64,000 nucleotides of DNA, from positions 1-64,000 of the forward strand of contig ONGJ01000029.1 of NCBI GenBank assembly GCA_900317375.1, given 5' to 3'. Every line of letters starts with the position of its first letter. Positions within the stretch are counted from its first letter, which is position 1. Under the pieces are notes generated by a model. That model saw only the letters and a list, made by a program, of their open reading frames with translations. It ran no database searches and had not been told where the DNA came from. A program made the position numbers and the translations under genes. This document shows, one piece after another, positions 38,638 to 48,963 of this stretch. This DNA comes from an uncultured Eubacteriales bacterium. Its GTDB lineage: Bacteria; Bacillota; Clostridia; Oscillospirales; Oscillospiraceae.

Positions 38638-40831
38638 GGTTTTAAGCTGTACCGTCAGCGGCGTGATCTATAAGAATGACGAAAACGGATACGCGGTTCT
38701 GAAGGTTCAGGACGAGGACGGAGCGGACCGGACGATTACCGGGACGATTCCCTATGCCTGGCCGGGCGAGACCCTGACAGCCTACGGGCACTGGGTGAAC
38801 CGTGCCGGCCACGGACGGCAGTTTGAGGTCGAATCGACCGTCCGGGAAGAGCCGGAAGGAAGCAGGGCTGCTTTTCTCTATCTGTCCTCCGGCGCCGTGA
38901 AGGGGATCGGACCGGCCCTGGCCGGCCAGATTGTCACGAAATTCGGAGACAGGGCGCTTTTCGTCATCGAAGAAGAGCCGGAACGGCTGGCCGAGATCAA
39001 GGGAATCGGCAGCGGCAGGGCGAAGACGATCTCGGAGGAGTACTGCCGCCAGGTCAACCTGAAGAAGCTGGTTCTGCTTTTGAATGAAAGCGGTGTGCTG
39101 CCGGAATATGCGATCCGGTTCTACCGCTTCTTCGGCGACCGGTCGATCGACATGCTGAAGGAAAACCCCTATCTGCTGACCATGGACGGGGTTCAGGCAC
39201 CCTTTGCCGCTGCGGACCGTCTGGCGGAAGAACTGGGCATCACAGACTCGGATCCGAATCGCATCCGGGCGGGCATCCGCTTTGTCCTGCAGCACAACGA
39301 AAAGAACGGCCACTGCTTTATCCCGTACGGAAAACTGCTGCCCGCGGCGGCGAAGCAGCTGGGCATCGACCCGGAAGAGATCGGCACGGTCATTGAGGAC
39401 ATGACGGCCGAGCAGAGCCTGATCCGCGAGGCAATCGCAGGCGAGGACGCGTGCTATCTGCCCGATATGTACAGGGCGGAATGCACGGCGGCTTCCCATC
39501 TCGCCCGCCTGGCTGGTCAGCCGCAGCGGACCCTGCCGAATCTGGAAGAGCTTGTGGACGCCTGCGAGAGGGAACAGGGCATTCACTATGCCGAGCAGCA
39601 GCGTGAGATTCTGCGTGCAGCGGCCGGCCATGCCGTTCTCGCCGTGACCGGCGGGCCGGGGACCGGTAAGACCACGTCGCTGCGCGGCGTGCTGAAGCTC
39701 TACGGGCGGATGGGCCTCCGGACCCTGCTGGCGGCGCCGACCGGACGTGCGGCCAAGCGCATGAGCGAGCTGACCGGCGCAGAGGCAGCGACGATCCACA
39801 GACTGCTGGGGGCAAAACTGTCCGAGACGGGCATGGAGGTCGTGTTTTCCAGGAACCGGGACAACCCGCTTTCCTGCGATGCGGTGATCGTGGATGAATG
39901 CTCGATGGTGGATATCCGCCTGATGGCCTCCCTGCTGGAGGCACTGCCGAAGAAAGTGCGGCTGGTGCTTGTCGGGGATGCTGCACAGCTGCCTTCGGTG
40001 GGGCCAGGGAATGTTTTTTCGGCGATTTTACGAAGCGGAGTGGTGCCGACTGTGCGCCTGACGGCGATTTTTCGCCAACAGGATGGCAGCCGGATCGTCC
40101 GCAACGCGCATATGATCAACAAGGGCGAGCATCCGGACCTCTCCGAAAACACCGGTGACTTTTTCCGGCTCCGCCGCCTGCAGGCGGCCTCGGTTCAGGA
40201 GACGGTCGTCGATCTGTTCAAAACCCGCCTGCCCGAAAAGATGAACATCCCGCCGGAGGAGATCCAGGTGCTGTCGCCCACCCGAAAGGGCGAGTGCGGC
40301 ACGGCAGAGCTGAACAGACTACTGCAGGAGGCCCTGAACCCGCCGGGCCCCGAGAAAGCGGAAAAACTCAGCGGCAGAACGGTGCTGCGCGTGGGCGACA
40401 GACTGATTCAGACACGCAACGACTATGACGTCCTGTGGGAGGACGCGGACGGGCAGAGCGGCGTCGGCATCTATAACGGCGAGATCGGCACCCTGACGGC
40501 GATCGATGCGGATGCGAAGACCCTGACCGTCGACTTTGACGGACGCAGGGCGACCTACGATTTTGAGTCACTCACGGATCTGGAGCACGCCTGGGCTCTG
40601 ACGGTCCACAAGGCCCAGGGCTGTGAGTATCGGGCGGTCATTCTCGCGCTGGCAGATGCGTCGAGACGGCTGATGACCCGGACGGTGCTGTACACCGCGG
40701 TGACCCGGGCAAGGGAACTCCTGATCCTGGTTGGAAACGAGGCCTCGGCCTTTCAGATGATTGACAACGAGGCGCCGACGCGCCGTTACAACGCACTGCG
40801 GATCCGGCTGCTGGAGGCCTGCGGAGGATGA
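38615..40831 (+). CDS. recD2: RecD2-type helicase
   Basis: A 738-residue SF1B 5'-3' DNA helicase of the RecD2 family, which acts without RecBC in repair and replication-fork handling. An N-terminal OB-like domain ([18 protein letters not shown]), helix-hairpin-helix repeats ([30 protein letters not shown]), then Walker [15 protein letters not shown], motif [10 protein letters not shown] and the C-terminal [11 protein letters not shown]. Start is a TTG at 38615 after AAGGTG; no ATG lies near the expected N-terminus. It overlaps uvrA by 23 bp and comF by four. Confidence 0.95.
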
Positions 40832-41538
40832 GCGGGATGCTGCGCTCTCTGACAGATCAGCTTCTGGACCTGCTCTACCCGCCCAAATGTGCCTTCTGCC
40901 AAAAACTGACCCAGGACGGCAGAATGCTGTGCCCGGCCTGCGGGAAGACGATTGCGCGTACCGGCGCGGATGCCGCACGGCGGGATATTCCCAATCTTGC
41001 ACTTTGCCTTTCGCCGCTGTATTATACAGGGGCGGTGAGGCGGTCTCTCCAGAGATACAAATTCCGCGGCGCTGCGGCGTATTACAGAATCTATGCCGAA
41101 CTGATGGCGTCGTGCCTGCGCGAACAGGGCGGGGAGTATGACCGGGTAAGCTGGGTGCCGCTCAGCCGGAGAAGACTGCATGAGCGGGGATATGACCAGG
41201 CCAGGCTCCTGGCGGAGGAAGTCGCGAGGCAGATGGACCTGCCCTGTGAGAGGCTTCTGTACAAGACAAAGAACAACCGGCGGCAGTCGAATACCCGGAG
41301 CATGCGGGAACGGTTTGACAATGTAAAGGGCGTATATGCCTGCTGTGGAGCACCGGCAGGAAAACGCATTCTTCTGATCGACGACATCGTGACTGCCGGG
41401 GCCACGCTGAGCGAGGCTGCGGGCGTCCTCCTGGATGCCGGCGCGAAAAGCGTCACCGGGCTGACGGTGGCCAGGACCCCGACAAACGGGGAAGCAAGAA
41501 CAGACGGAAACGGAGACAGCGGATATGCAGATTTTTGA
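40828..41538 (+). CDS. comF: ComF family protein
   Basis: A 236-residue protein of the ComF/GntX family, needed for handling incoming single-stranded DNA in naturally competent bacteria. An N-terminal zinc ribbon (CAFCQ...CPACG) precedes a phosphoribosyltransferase-like domain with the PRPP motif ILLIDDIVTAGATLSEAA. It overlaps recD2 by ATGA and the mreB-type gene by 14 bp. comEC is in the same gene run, but no comG or comGA-type pilus genes are present here. Confidence 0.92.
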   Translation: MSGMLRSLTDQLLDLLYPPKCAFCQKLTQDGRMLCPACGKTIARTGADAARRDIPNLALCLSPLYYTGAVRRSLQRYKFRGAAAYYRIYAELMASCLREQGGEYDRVSWVPLSRRRLHERGYDQARLLAEEVARQMDLPCERLLYKTKNNRRQSNTRSMRERFDNVKGVYACCGAPAGKRILLIDDIVTAGATLSEAAGVLLDAGAKSVTGLTVARTPTNGEARTDGNGDSGYADF

Positions 41539-42553
41539 AAAAGACATCGCCATCGACATGGGGACCTCCACGACCCTGCTGTTTGAGGCCGGCAAGGGCA
41601 TCGTTGCCAGAGAGCCGACCGTAGTGGCCATCGACAAGTTCAACGGCAAGATTCAGAAGGTGGGCCAGGATGCGCAGAAGATGCTGGGCCGCACGCCGGC
41701 GAACATTGTTGCGATTCACCCCATCAGCGCGGGCGTCATTTCGGACTATGAGATGGCGGCGCAGATGCAGCGAGAGCTTGTCAGCCGGATCACCTCCTTC
41801 AGCCTGTTCAAGCCCTGCATGCTCTGCTGCGTCCCGAGCAGCATCAGCGGCGTGGAAGAACGCGCCGTCATCGACGCGGCGATCGAGGCCGGTGCGAGAA
41901 AGGTCTATCTTCTGGAGACCGGCGTTGCCACCGCACTCGGTGCGGGCGTCGATATCAGCAAGCCGGACGGCCACATGGTCGTCGATATCGGCGGCGGCAC
42001 CACCGAGATCGCCATGATTTCGGCAGGCGGTGTCGTGGAGTGCGAGTCCATCAAGTGCGCCGGCGGGAGCTTTGACGAGTCCATCGTGAAGTACATCCGG
42101 AAAAAGCACAACATGCTGATCGGCCTGACCGCGGCCGAGGAGCTGAAGAAAAGCATCGGCTGTGTCATGCAGCGCCCGGACATGGGTGTGGAGGAGGTCA
42201 AAGGCCGGAATCTGGCAAACGGCCTTCCGAAGACGGTCAGGGTCAGCTCCAACGAGCTGATCGAGGCCTTCGTAGAACCGATGAACGATATTCTCGAGGC
42301 CATACACCAGGTGCTCGAGCGGACCCCGCCCCAGCTGGTGGGCGATCTGGACCAGAACGGCATCATCATCTCCGGCGGCGGCAGCCTGGTTTACGGTATG
42401 GACCGCCTGATTGAGCGCAGCACCGGCATCCGGACCATTCCGGTTGACGATCCGGTTTCCTGCGCAACCTACGGCGCGGGAAAGATGCTGAAGCATCTGG
42501 ACGAGATGAAGGACGGCATGATGAATTTCTATCGGATGCGTCAGCTCCGGTGA
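41525..42553 (+). CDS. mreB: MreB/Mbl-type rod-shape actin
   Basis: A 342-residue bacterial actin that organises sidewall peptidoglycan synthesis. It has phosphate-1 AIDMGTSTTLLFEAGKGIV, phosphate-2 VVDIGGGTTEIAMISAGGVV and the adenosine motif IIISGGGSLVYGMDRLIE. The absence of mreC/mreD here is common for Mbl- or MreBH-type paralogues, so this may be a paralogue, not the main MreB. It overlaps comF by 14 bp and precedes ispD by 21 bp. Confidence 0.93.
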   Translation: MQIFEKDIAIDMGTSTTLLFEAGKGIVAREPTVVAIDKFNGKIQKVGQDAQKMLGRTPANIVAIHPISAGVISDYEMAAQMQRELVSRITSFSLFKPCMLCCVPSSISGVEERAVIDAAIEAGARKVYLLETGVATALGAGVDISKPDGHMVVDIGGGTTEIAMISAGGVVECESIKCAGGSFDESIVKYIRKKHNMLIGLTAAEELKKSIGCVMQRPDMGVEEVKGRNLANGLPKTVRVSSNELIEAFVEPMNDILEAIHQVLERTPPQLVGDLDQNGIIISGGGSLVYGMDRLIERSTGIRTIPVDDPVSCATYGAGKMLKHLDEMKDGMMNFYRMRQLR

Positions 42554-42574
42554 GAAAAGGGCGGAGGAGAGAGA

Positions 42575-43309
42575 ATGGGGCTGTTTGATCTGTGTTGGAA
42601 TAAGAAGCCGGAACCGATGCGCTCCTGCGGTGCTGTCGTGCTGGCGGCAGGCAGCGCGCAGCGGATGGGCTTTGACAAGATGACGGTGATGCTGGACGGC
42701 ATACCGGTGCTGATCCGGGCGATTTCCGCCTTCGAGCGCTCGCCGCTCATCAACGAGATTGTCGTCGTGACCCGTGAAGACCGCCTGGCCGAAATCGCCG
42801 ATCTGTGCCAGCAGTACCAGCTGAAAAAAGTCACGGCCGTGGTCAGCGGCGGCAAAACGCGCACCGAATCTGCCCTTGCCGGTGTGATGGCCCAGAAGCA
42901 CGACAGCGCGCTGACGGCCATTCACGACGGTGCACGTCCCTTTGTGTCGCAGGAGCTGATTGCACGCGCTGTCGAGCGGGCCAGCATCCAGTACGGTGCG
43001 GTGCCGGTCATCAAGAGCACCGACACCCTGCGCGAAGTAAACGATGAGGGAACCCTGACAGGCACCCTTGATCGCGACCGTGTCGTGCGTGTTCAGACCC
43101 CGCAGATCTTCCTGACGGACCTGGTGAAGGGCGCGCTCAGCGATGCGGTGAGGCGTGGGATGAACTTTACGGACGATGCGGCGGCGGTCGAGCGCATGGG
43201 CCTTGCGATCAAAAGCGTCCCCGGCGATGAGGACAATATCAAGCTGACCACTCCGCAGGATCTGGTGATTGCGGAAGAGATTCTGAGACGCAGGAGGGAA
43301 GCGGGATGA
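42575..43309 (+). CDS. ispD: 2-C-methyl-D-erythritol 4-phosphate cytidylyltransferase
   Basis: A 244-residue IspD, joining CTP and MEP in the non-mevalonate isoprenoid pathway. Signature nucleotide loop [16 protein letters not shown], then [13 protein letters not shown] and the C-terminal ITTPQDL-like [15 protein letters not shown]. About 14 extra residues precede the usual start. RBS GGCGGAGGAGAG. The ispF gene begins within its stop. Confidence 0.95.
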   Translation: MGLFDLCWNKKPEPMRSCGAVVLAAGSAQRMGFDKMTVMLDGIPVLIRAISAFERSPLINEIVVVTREDRLAEIADLCQQYQLKKVTAVVSGGKTRTESALAGVMAQKHDSALTAIHDGARPFVSQELIARAVERASIQYGAVPVIKSTDTLREVNDEGTLTGTLDRDRVVRVQTPQIFLTDLVKGALSDAVRRGMNFTDDAAAVERMGLAIKSVPGDEDNIKLTTPQDLVIAEEILRRRREAG

Positions 43310-43776
43310 TGAGAATCGGGCACGGATATGATGTCCACCGTCTGACCGAGGGCAGAAAGCTGATTCTCGGCGGGGTGGAGATCCCGTACGAGAAGGGCCT
43401 GCTCGGCCATTCGGATGCGGATGTCCTGACGCATGCGGTCATGGACGCCCTGCTGGGCGCGGCGGGTCTGGGCGATATCGGCCGGCATTTCCAGGACAAT
43501 GACGACCGTTTTCTGGGCGCCGACAGCCTGCTGCTGCTGAAGGAGGTCTGCCGGCTTTTGAGCGTGAAGGGATACCGCATCGGAAATGTGGATGTGACCG
43601 TGATCGCGCAGAGGCCGAAGCTGATGCATTTCATACCGGAAATGCGCCGGAACCTGGCCGAGGTGATGAACGTGGACGAAGATGCCGTGAACGTCAAGGC
43701 CACGACGGAGGAGAAACTGGGCTTTACCGGCGAGGGTCTGGGCATCGCCGCCCACGCAGTGGCGCTGATAGAGTGA
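43306..43776 (+). CDS. ispF: 2-C-methyl-D-erythritol 2,4-cyclodiphosphate synthase
   Basis: A 156-residue IspF, the zinc enzyme forming the cyclodiphosphate in the MEP pathway. Landmarks: [11 protein letters not shown] (zinc ligands Asp/His), [20 protein letters not shown] and [20 protein letters not shown]. It overlaps ispD by four bases; the two are commonly adjacent and sometimes fused. Normal length. Confidence 0.97.
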   Translation: MMRIGHGYDVHRLTEGRKLILGGVEIPYEKGLLGHSDADVLTHAVMDALLGAAGLGDIGRHFQDNDDRFLGADSLLLLKEVCRLLSVKGYRIGNVDVTVIAQRPKLMHFIPEMRRNLAEVMNVDEDAVNVKATTEEKLGFTGEGLGIAAHAVALIE

Positions 43777-43800
43777 AGAGCCGAGAACGGGGGAGAGAAT

Positions 43801-44532
43801 ATGGATATTGAAGGAATCAGAAAATTGAATGACTGGGTGCAGGAGAGCGACAACATCGTTTTCTTCGGCGGGGCCGGTGTGAGCACCGAGAGCGGCATTC
43901 CCGATTTCCGCAGCGTGGACGGTCTGTATCACCAGAAATGGAAGTATCCGCCCGAGCAGATTCTCAGCCACAGCTTTTTTGAGAGAAACCCTGAGGAGTA
44001 CTACCGCTTCCACCGGGAAAAGCTGGTGATCGAGGGCGTTAAGCCGAACCAGGCGCACCGCAAGCTGGCTGAGCTGGAGCAGGCCGGCAAGCTGCGCGCC
44101 GTCATCACGCAGAATATCGACGGTCTGCATCAGGCGGCGGGAAGCAAAAAGGTTCTGGAACTGCACGGCAGCATTCTTCGCGCCTACTGCTCGCGCTGCC
44201 GCAAGCCCTATCCGCAGGAGGTCATGAATTACGGTGAAGGCGTGCCGCGCTGCAGCTGCGGCGGGGTAATCCGTCCGGATATCGTCCTGTACGAAGAACC
44301 GCTGGATCAGGACATCATGGAGGAGGCCGTGCACTATATCCGAAACGCTGACGTGCTGATCATCGGCGGGACCAGCCTGAATGTCTATCCTGCGGCCGGA
44401 CTGGTCCGCTACTACAAGGGGAACCGGCTTGCCCTGGTCAATCTGAGCGAAACGCCATATGACAGCTATGCCGATCTGGTGATTCACGAGAAGATCGGCG
44501 AGGTGTTTTCGCAGATCCGTGCTGAAAGCTGA
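43801..44532 (+). CDS. cobB: Sir2-family NAD-dependent protein deacylase
   Basis: A 243-residue sirtuin. NAD-binding GGAGVSTESGIPDFRS, catalytic TQNIDGLHQAAG and LELHGSI, and a four-cysteine zinc module (CSRCRK...CSCGG). It removes acetyl or other acyl groups from lysines, making nicotinamide and O-acyl-ADP-ribose. It is inserted between isoprenoid and cell-wall genes, 24 bp after ispF and 39 bp before mltG, with RBS GGGGGAGAG. Whether it is CobB-like in substrate range is not known. Confidence 0.93.
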   Translation: MDIEGIRKLNDWVQESDNIVFFGGAGVSTESGIPDFRSVDGLYHQKWKYPPEQILSHSFFERNPEEYYRFHREKLVIEGVKPNQAHRKLAELEQAGKLRAVITQNIDGLHQAAGSKKVLELHGSILRAYCSRCRKPYPQEVMNYGEGVPRCSCGGVIRPDIVLYEEPLDQDIMEEAVHYIRNADVLIIGGTSLNVYPAAGLVRYYKGNRLALVNLSETPYDSYADLVIHEKIGEVFSQIRAES

Positions 44533-44571
44533 GGGCTGACAGCGGACATTTCCGCGGCAGGAGGTGAAGCC

Positions 44572-45882
44572 GTGTCGAAGGACAGCGAAAAAATCGACGA
44601 GATTTTTCAGATTCATGAAAATGAGACGAAAACGGGCACCCGCTCGCAGAGCTTCAGCAAGATCCACATGAAAACGGGGCTGCTGAATTCCGAGGAGCAG
44701 GAATGGGCGGATGAGGAGGCCGCAGAGGAACAGGAGATTCCTCAGGAGCGTTACCATCCGATCCGCCGGCGCGAGGAAACCGGGACAGGCTGCCTCGGCG
44801 GGGTCCTGTTTGCGGTTTTCGTGCTTTGCGTGAGCATCGTGCTGGCCTGCCTGGCTTGGATGGCGGCGAGTGACATGCTGGCCCTCAACAAGGATAGCTT
44901 TACCGCAACGGTGGTGCTGCCGGAGAGCATCTTCAAGAGCGAAATTGTGGATGTGAAGGATGAAGACGGCAATGTGACCGGGCAGAAATCGGTCAGCCAT
45001 GCGGACATCACGTATCTCAGCAACACACTGAAACAGGCGGGCCTGATCGAGTACCGCTGGCTGTTTGAACAGTACTGCAAAATCGCCCATGCCGATACCA
45101 AGGTGCGCCCCGGTGAATACAAGCTGCAGTCTACCTACGACTACCGCGCACTGATCCAGAACATGCGTCCCAATGCGGGCTCTGCCGTGACGGTCAATGT
45201 TACGCTCATCGAAGGCATGACCATGCACGAGATGTTTGTCCTGCTGGAACGCAGCGGCGTCAGCAGCTATGAGGACCTGATGGCGGCTGCCAAAGACTAC
45301 AGCTTCAACTACGCTTTCATAGCGGAACCCGGAGAGGAAGGCGCCGGCCGGCTGGAGGGATATCTGTTCCCCGAGACCTATAACTTCTATGCCAATATGC
45401 AGGCGTCCAGCGCCATCAACAAGTTCCTGGATGAATTCAACAGCCACCTGACGGAGGAGATGCTGCAGCGGCTTGAGGAAGAGGGGCGCAGCCTGCGCGA
45501 TGTGGTGACGGTGGCGTCCATGATCGAGAAGGAAGCAGCGGACGATGAGGAACGTGCCGATATTGCCTCGGTGATCTATAACCGCCTGAACGCGGGCATG
45601 GTTCTGGGGATCGACTCGACCATCCTCTATCTCCATCCGGAACACGAGGGGGCACCGACGGCCGAGATGCTTGCAGAGAACAGCCCCTACAACACCCGCC
45701 GAAGTGCCGGCCTCCCGCCGACGCCGATCTGCAATCCCGGCCTTCCCAGCCTGGAGGCTGCTCTGCGGCCGTCAACGACCGATTATCTGTACTACGCGCT
45801 GGATACGGAGACCGGACGGCATCGCTTCTTTAACAATCAGGAAGAGTTCGACGCCTTTGTCGCCACACAGGATTACGCATAA
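44572..45882 (+). CDS. mltG: Endolytic murein transglycosylase MltG
   Basis: A 436-residue membrane-anchored enzyme that cleaves nascent glycan strands and sets their length. A cytoplasmic acidic N-terminus of about 74 residues, one membrane helix (about 75-98), a LysM-like region and the YceG domain: TLIEGMTMHEMFVLL, GRLEGYLFPETYNF, VASMIEKEAADDEERADIASVIYNRL with catalytic Glu319, and SPYNTRRSAGLPPTPICNPG. GTG start at 44572 with GCAGGAGGTGAAG before it. The long acidic N-terminus is more than most MltG proteins carry. Confidence 0.95.
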   Translation: MSKDSEKIDEIFQIHENETKTGTRSQSFSKIHMKTGLLNSEEQEWADEEAAEEQEIPQERYHPIRRREETGTGCLGGVLFAVFVLCVSIVLACLAWMAASDMLALNKDSFTATVVLPESIFKSEIVDVKDEDGNVTGQKSVSHADITYLSNTLKQAGLIEYRWLFEQYCKIAHADTKVRPGEYKLQSTYDYRALIQNMRPNAGSAVTVNVTLIEGMTMHEMFVLLERSGVSSYEDLMAAAKDYSFNYAFIAEPGEEGAGRLEGYLFPETYNFYANMQASSAINKFLDEFNSHLTEEMLQRLEEEGRSLRDVVTVASMIEKEAADDEERADIASVIYNRLNAGMVLGIDSTILYLHPEHEGAPTAEMLAENSPYNTRRSAGLPPTPICNPGLPSLEAALRPSTTDYLYYALDTETGRHRFFNNQEEFDAFVATQDYA

Positions 45883-45957
45883 TCCGCAGAGGCCAATCCG
45901 GCGCGGACCGACAGCAATCTGTATTAACAAAAAACGAAGAGGATCAGAGGACAAAAG

Positions 45958-48594
45958 ATGAAAAACTACGGACTGAATGAACTGCGTGAGATGTTTCTGC
46001 GCTTCTTTGAAACCAAAGGCCATCTGCGCCTGCCCAGCTTCTCGCTGATACCGCAGAACGATGCGAGCCTCCTGCTCATCAATTCGGGCATGGCCCCGAT
46101 GAAGCCCTGGTTCAAGGGCGAGCAGGAGCCGCCCCGCCGTCGGGTCTGCACCTGCCAGAAATGCATCCGCACCGGCGACATCGAGAACATCGGCAAGACG
46201 GCACGGCACGGTACCTTCTTTGAGATGCTGGGGAATTTCTCCTTCGGTGATTATTTCAAGAAGGAAGCCATTGCCTGGAGCTGGGAGTTCCTGACCTCCC
46301 CGGAGTGGGTCGGCCTGGACCCCGAGCGCCTGTATCCCTCGGTGTATCTTGAGGACGATGAGGCGGCCGGCATCTGGGAGCACGACATCGGCATTCCGCC
46401 CGAACGGATTTTCCGCTTCGGGAAAGAGGATAACTTCTGGGAACACGGCGCGGGACCCTGCGGCCCCTGCTCCGAGATCTATTACGACCGGGGCGAGAAG
46501 TACGGCTGCGGCAAGCCGGGCTGTACGGTCGGCTGTGACTGCGACCGCTATATTGAAGTGTGGAACAACGTGTTCAGTCAGTTCGACAACGACGGCAACA
46601 ACCACTATACCGAGCTGAAGCAGAAGAACATCGACACCGGTATGGGCCTGGAGCGCCTGGCGGTCGTCTGCCAGGGGGTGGATTCGCTCTTTGACGTCGA
46701 CACGGTCATGCATGTGACGCACAGGGTCAGCGAGCTGACCGGTGCCTACTACGGAGAAAGCCACAAAAAGGACGTGTCGCTGCGCGTGATCACGGACCAT
46801 ATCCGCAGCGCCGTCTTCATGATCTGTGACGGTGTGCTGCCCTCCAACGAAGGCCGCGGCTACGTGCTGCGCCGCCTGCTGCGCCGCGCTGCGCGCCACG
46901 GCAGGCTGCTGGGCATGAATCGGGCCTTCCTGTACGAGATCGTCGAGACGGTCGTGGGCATCAGCGAATGCCAGTATCCGGAACTCCGCGAGAAGCAGTC
47001 CTATATCACAGCCGTTGTCCGCAGCGAGGAAGAAAAATTCGGCGCCACCATCGATGCCGGCCTGCGTATTTTCGCCGAGCTGATGGAGGCGCATCGGGCC
47101 AAGGCCGAGACGGTGTTCTCCGGCTCGGATGCCTTCAAACTGTATGATACCTACGGCTTCCCGCCCGACCTGACGGAGGAGATGTGCGAGGACGCCGGAT
47201 ACACCGTGGATGAAGACGGCTTCCGCGCCCTGATGCAGCAGCAGCGTCTGCGTGCCCGCGAAGCCCGCAAGGCACTGGGCGATCTGGGCTGGTCCGGCAT
47301 CAGCTTCGGAAAGGACATCCCCGAGACGGAATTTCTCGGTTATGATCTCGATACCTGTGAGGCAAAGATCCTCGCCATTGTCAGCGGCGACGAGGCCTGC
47401 GAATTTGCTTCGGAAGGTGCCGAAGCCATTCTGGTCCTTGACCGCAGCGTGCTGTATGCCGAGATGGGCGGACAGCTGTCCGACACGGGAACCATCGCGA
47501 AGGACGGTTTCCTTTTCCAGGTCCGCAGCGTACAGAAAAACAAGGGCGGCAAATTCATGCACAACGGTATCGTGCTCAGCGGTGCGGCTGCGGTAGGCGA
47601 CAGTGTTACTGTGACGCGTGATGCCGAGCGCCGCATGGCCCTCTGCCGCGCGCACAGCGCGACCCATCTGCTGCACCGCGCTCTCCGCGATGTGCTGGGC
47701 GAGCATGTGCATCAGGCGGGCTCGCTGGTGGATGCCGACCTCCTGCGTTTTGACTTTACCCACTTCTCCGCCCCGACGGAAGAAGAGCTGGATGCCGTGA
47801 GGATGGCCGTGAACCAGGCGATTCTGGCTGACTATCCGGTCGTGACAAAGCAGATGCCCCTGGAAGAGGCAAAAAAGACCCATGCTGCCGCCCTGTTTGG
47901 CGAAAAGTACGGGGATGTTGTCCGTGTGGTGGATATGGGCGGATACAGTCTTGAGCTCTGCGGCGGCACGCATGTGGCGAACACTGCGAAGATCGGTTCC
48001 TTCGTGCTGGTTTCCGAGGGGTCCGTGGCATCCGGCGTCAGAAGGATCGAGGCGCTGACCGGTCTGGGCGCTCTGGCCTTCCGGCGCGCACAGGAAAAGT
48101 TCCTGCTTGAGTCGGCTGCACGCTTCAAGGTGATCCCGGCTGAACTGCCGAAAAAGCTGGACCAGCAGGCTTCGGAGCTGAAGGAACTCCGGCGCGCGCT
48201 GCAGCAGCTGCAGGACAAAGAGTCAGCCAAGGGCGCCGGCGATATCCTGGCCTCGGCCGAAACGGTCGGACCGGTTAAGGTGGTTGCCGCCAGGGCGGAG
48301 GGCGATGCCAACGCCCTGCGGAAACAGGGCGACTCGCTGCGTGATAAGGAGCCTGCGGTCGTCGCGCTTCTTGCTGCCGTAAACGGGGAGAAGCTCAGCT
48401 TCCTCTGCGTCTGCGGCAAGGACGCCGTGGCGGCGGGGCTGAAGGCGGGCGACCTGGTCCGTGCGGTGGCTGCGGTTGCAGGCGGCAAGGGCGGCGGCAA
48501 GCCGGATTCCGCCATGGGCGGCGGCACGGACGTCAGCAAGCTGGACGAGGCGCTCAGCAGTTTCCTTCCGCTGGTAAAAAAGACACTGGGATAA
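45958..48594 (+). CDS. alaS: Alanyl-tRNA synthetase
   Basis: An 878-residue class II synthetase, normal AlaRS length. Catalytic core NYGLNELREMFLRFFETKGH and TARHGTFFEMLGNFSFGDYF; editing domain with zinc ligands HSATHLLHRAL and CGGTHVANT; C-terminal DHHA1-type domain rich in Gly/Ala (VAGGKGGGKPDSAMGGG). RBS AAGAGGATCAGAGG. It begins 75 bp after mltG, the widest gap in this run, so a promoter or leader there is possible, though no T-box-like hairpin fits in it. Confidence 0.98.
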   Translation: MKNYGLNELREMFLRFFETKGHLRLPSFSLIPQNDASLLLINSGMAPMKPWFKGEQEPPRRRVCTCQKCIRTGDIENIGKTARHGTFFEMLGNFSFGDYFKKEAIAWSWEFLTSPEWVGLDPERLYPSVYLEDDEAAGIWEHDIGIPPERIFRFGKEDNFWEHGAGPCGPCSEIYYDRGEKYGCGKPGCTVGCDCDRYIEVWNNVFSQFDNDGNNHYTELKQKNIDTGMGLERLAVVCQGVDSLFDVDTVMHVTHRVSELTGAYYGESHKKDVSLRVITDHIRSAVFMICDGVLPSNEGRGYVLRRLLRRAARHGRLLGMNRAFLYEIVETVVGISECQYPELREKQSYITAVVRSEEEKFGATIDAGLRIFAELMEAHRAKAETVFSGSDAFKLYDTYGFPPDLTEEMCEDAGYTVDEDGFRALMQQQRLRAREARKALGDLGWSGISFGKDIPETEFLGYDLDTCEAKILAIVSGDEACEFASEGAEAILVLDRSVLYAEMGGQLSDTGTIAKDGFLFQVRSVQKNKGGKFMHNGIVLSGAAAVGDSVTVTRDAERRMALCRAHSATHLLHRALRDVLGEHVHQAGSLVDADLLRFDFTHFSAPTEEELDAVRMAVNQAILADYPVVTKQMPLEEAKKTHAAALFGEKYGDVVRVVDMGGYSLELCGGTHVANTAKIGSFVLVSEGSVASGVRRIEALTGLGALAFRRAQEKFLLESAARFKVIPAELPKKLDQQASELKELRRALQQLQDKESAKGAGDILASAETVGPVKVVAARAEGDANALRKQGDSLRDKEPAVVALLAAVNGEKLSFLCVCGKDAVAAGLKAGDLVRAVAAVAGGKGGGKPDSAMGGGTDVSKLDEALSSFLPLVKKTLG

Positions 48595-48621
48595 AAATCA
48601 AATCACGAAAAGGAGAAGACC

Positions 48622-48963
48622 ATGAACGACTGTCTGTTTTGCAGGATTATTGCCGGGGACATCCCCAGCACCAAGGTTTACGAGGACGACAAGGTTTTTG
48701 CCTTCCGCGACATCAATCCCCAGGCCCCGGTGCACGTGCTGATTGTGCCGAAGAAGCATCTGGCCTCGGCCAATGAGATCGGTGAAGACAATCTGGGCGA
48801 CGTGGCTGCCTGCTTTGCCGCCGTGCCGCAGATCGCAGCTTCGGAGGGCCTGAGTGAAGGCTATCGCATCATCAACAACTGCGGGGCTGCCGCAGGCCAG
48901 ACGGTGATGCACCTGCACTTCCACCTGATCGGCGGACGGACGCTGGGCGAAAAGATCATCTGA
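48622..48963 (+). CDS. HIT-family (HinT-like) nucleotide hydrolase
   Basis: A 113-residue histidine-triad protein: CLFCRIIAGDIPSTKVYEDD, then VLIVPKKHL and the triad QTVMHLHFHLIGG. HinT proteins hydrolyse adenosine phosphoramidates and acyl-adenylates; the position straight after alaS fits a role in clearing aminoacyl-adenylates, which is inference. It starts 27 bp after alaS with AAAAGGAGAAG, and its stop shares a base with the comEC start. Confidence 0.95.
   Translation: MNDCLFCRIIAGDIPSTKVYEDDKVFAFRDINPQAPVHVLIVPKKHLASANEIGEDNLGDVAACFAAVPQIAASEGLSEGYRIINNCGAAAGQTVMHLHFHLIGGRTLGEKII

Noticed and set aside
43093..45645. 850-codon minus-strand frame opposite ispF, the sirtuin and mltG
   Set aside because: It spans three clearly coding plus-strand genes and has no recognisable domain or ribosome binding site.
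45883..45957. T-box riboswitch before alaS
   Set aside because: The 75-bp gap is too short for a T-box leader and shows no specifier stem or terminator hairpin.
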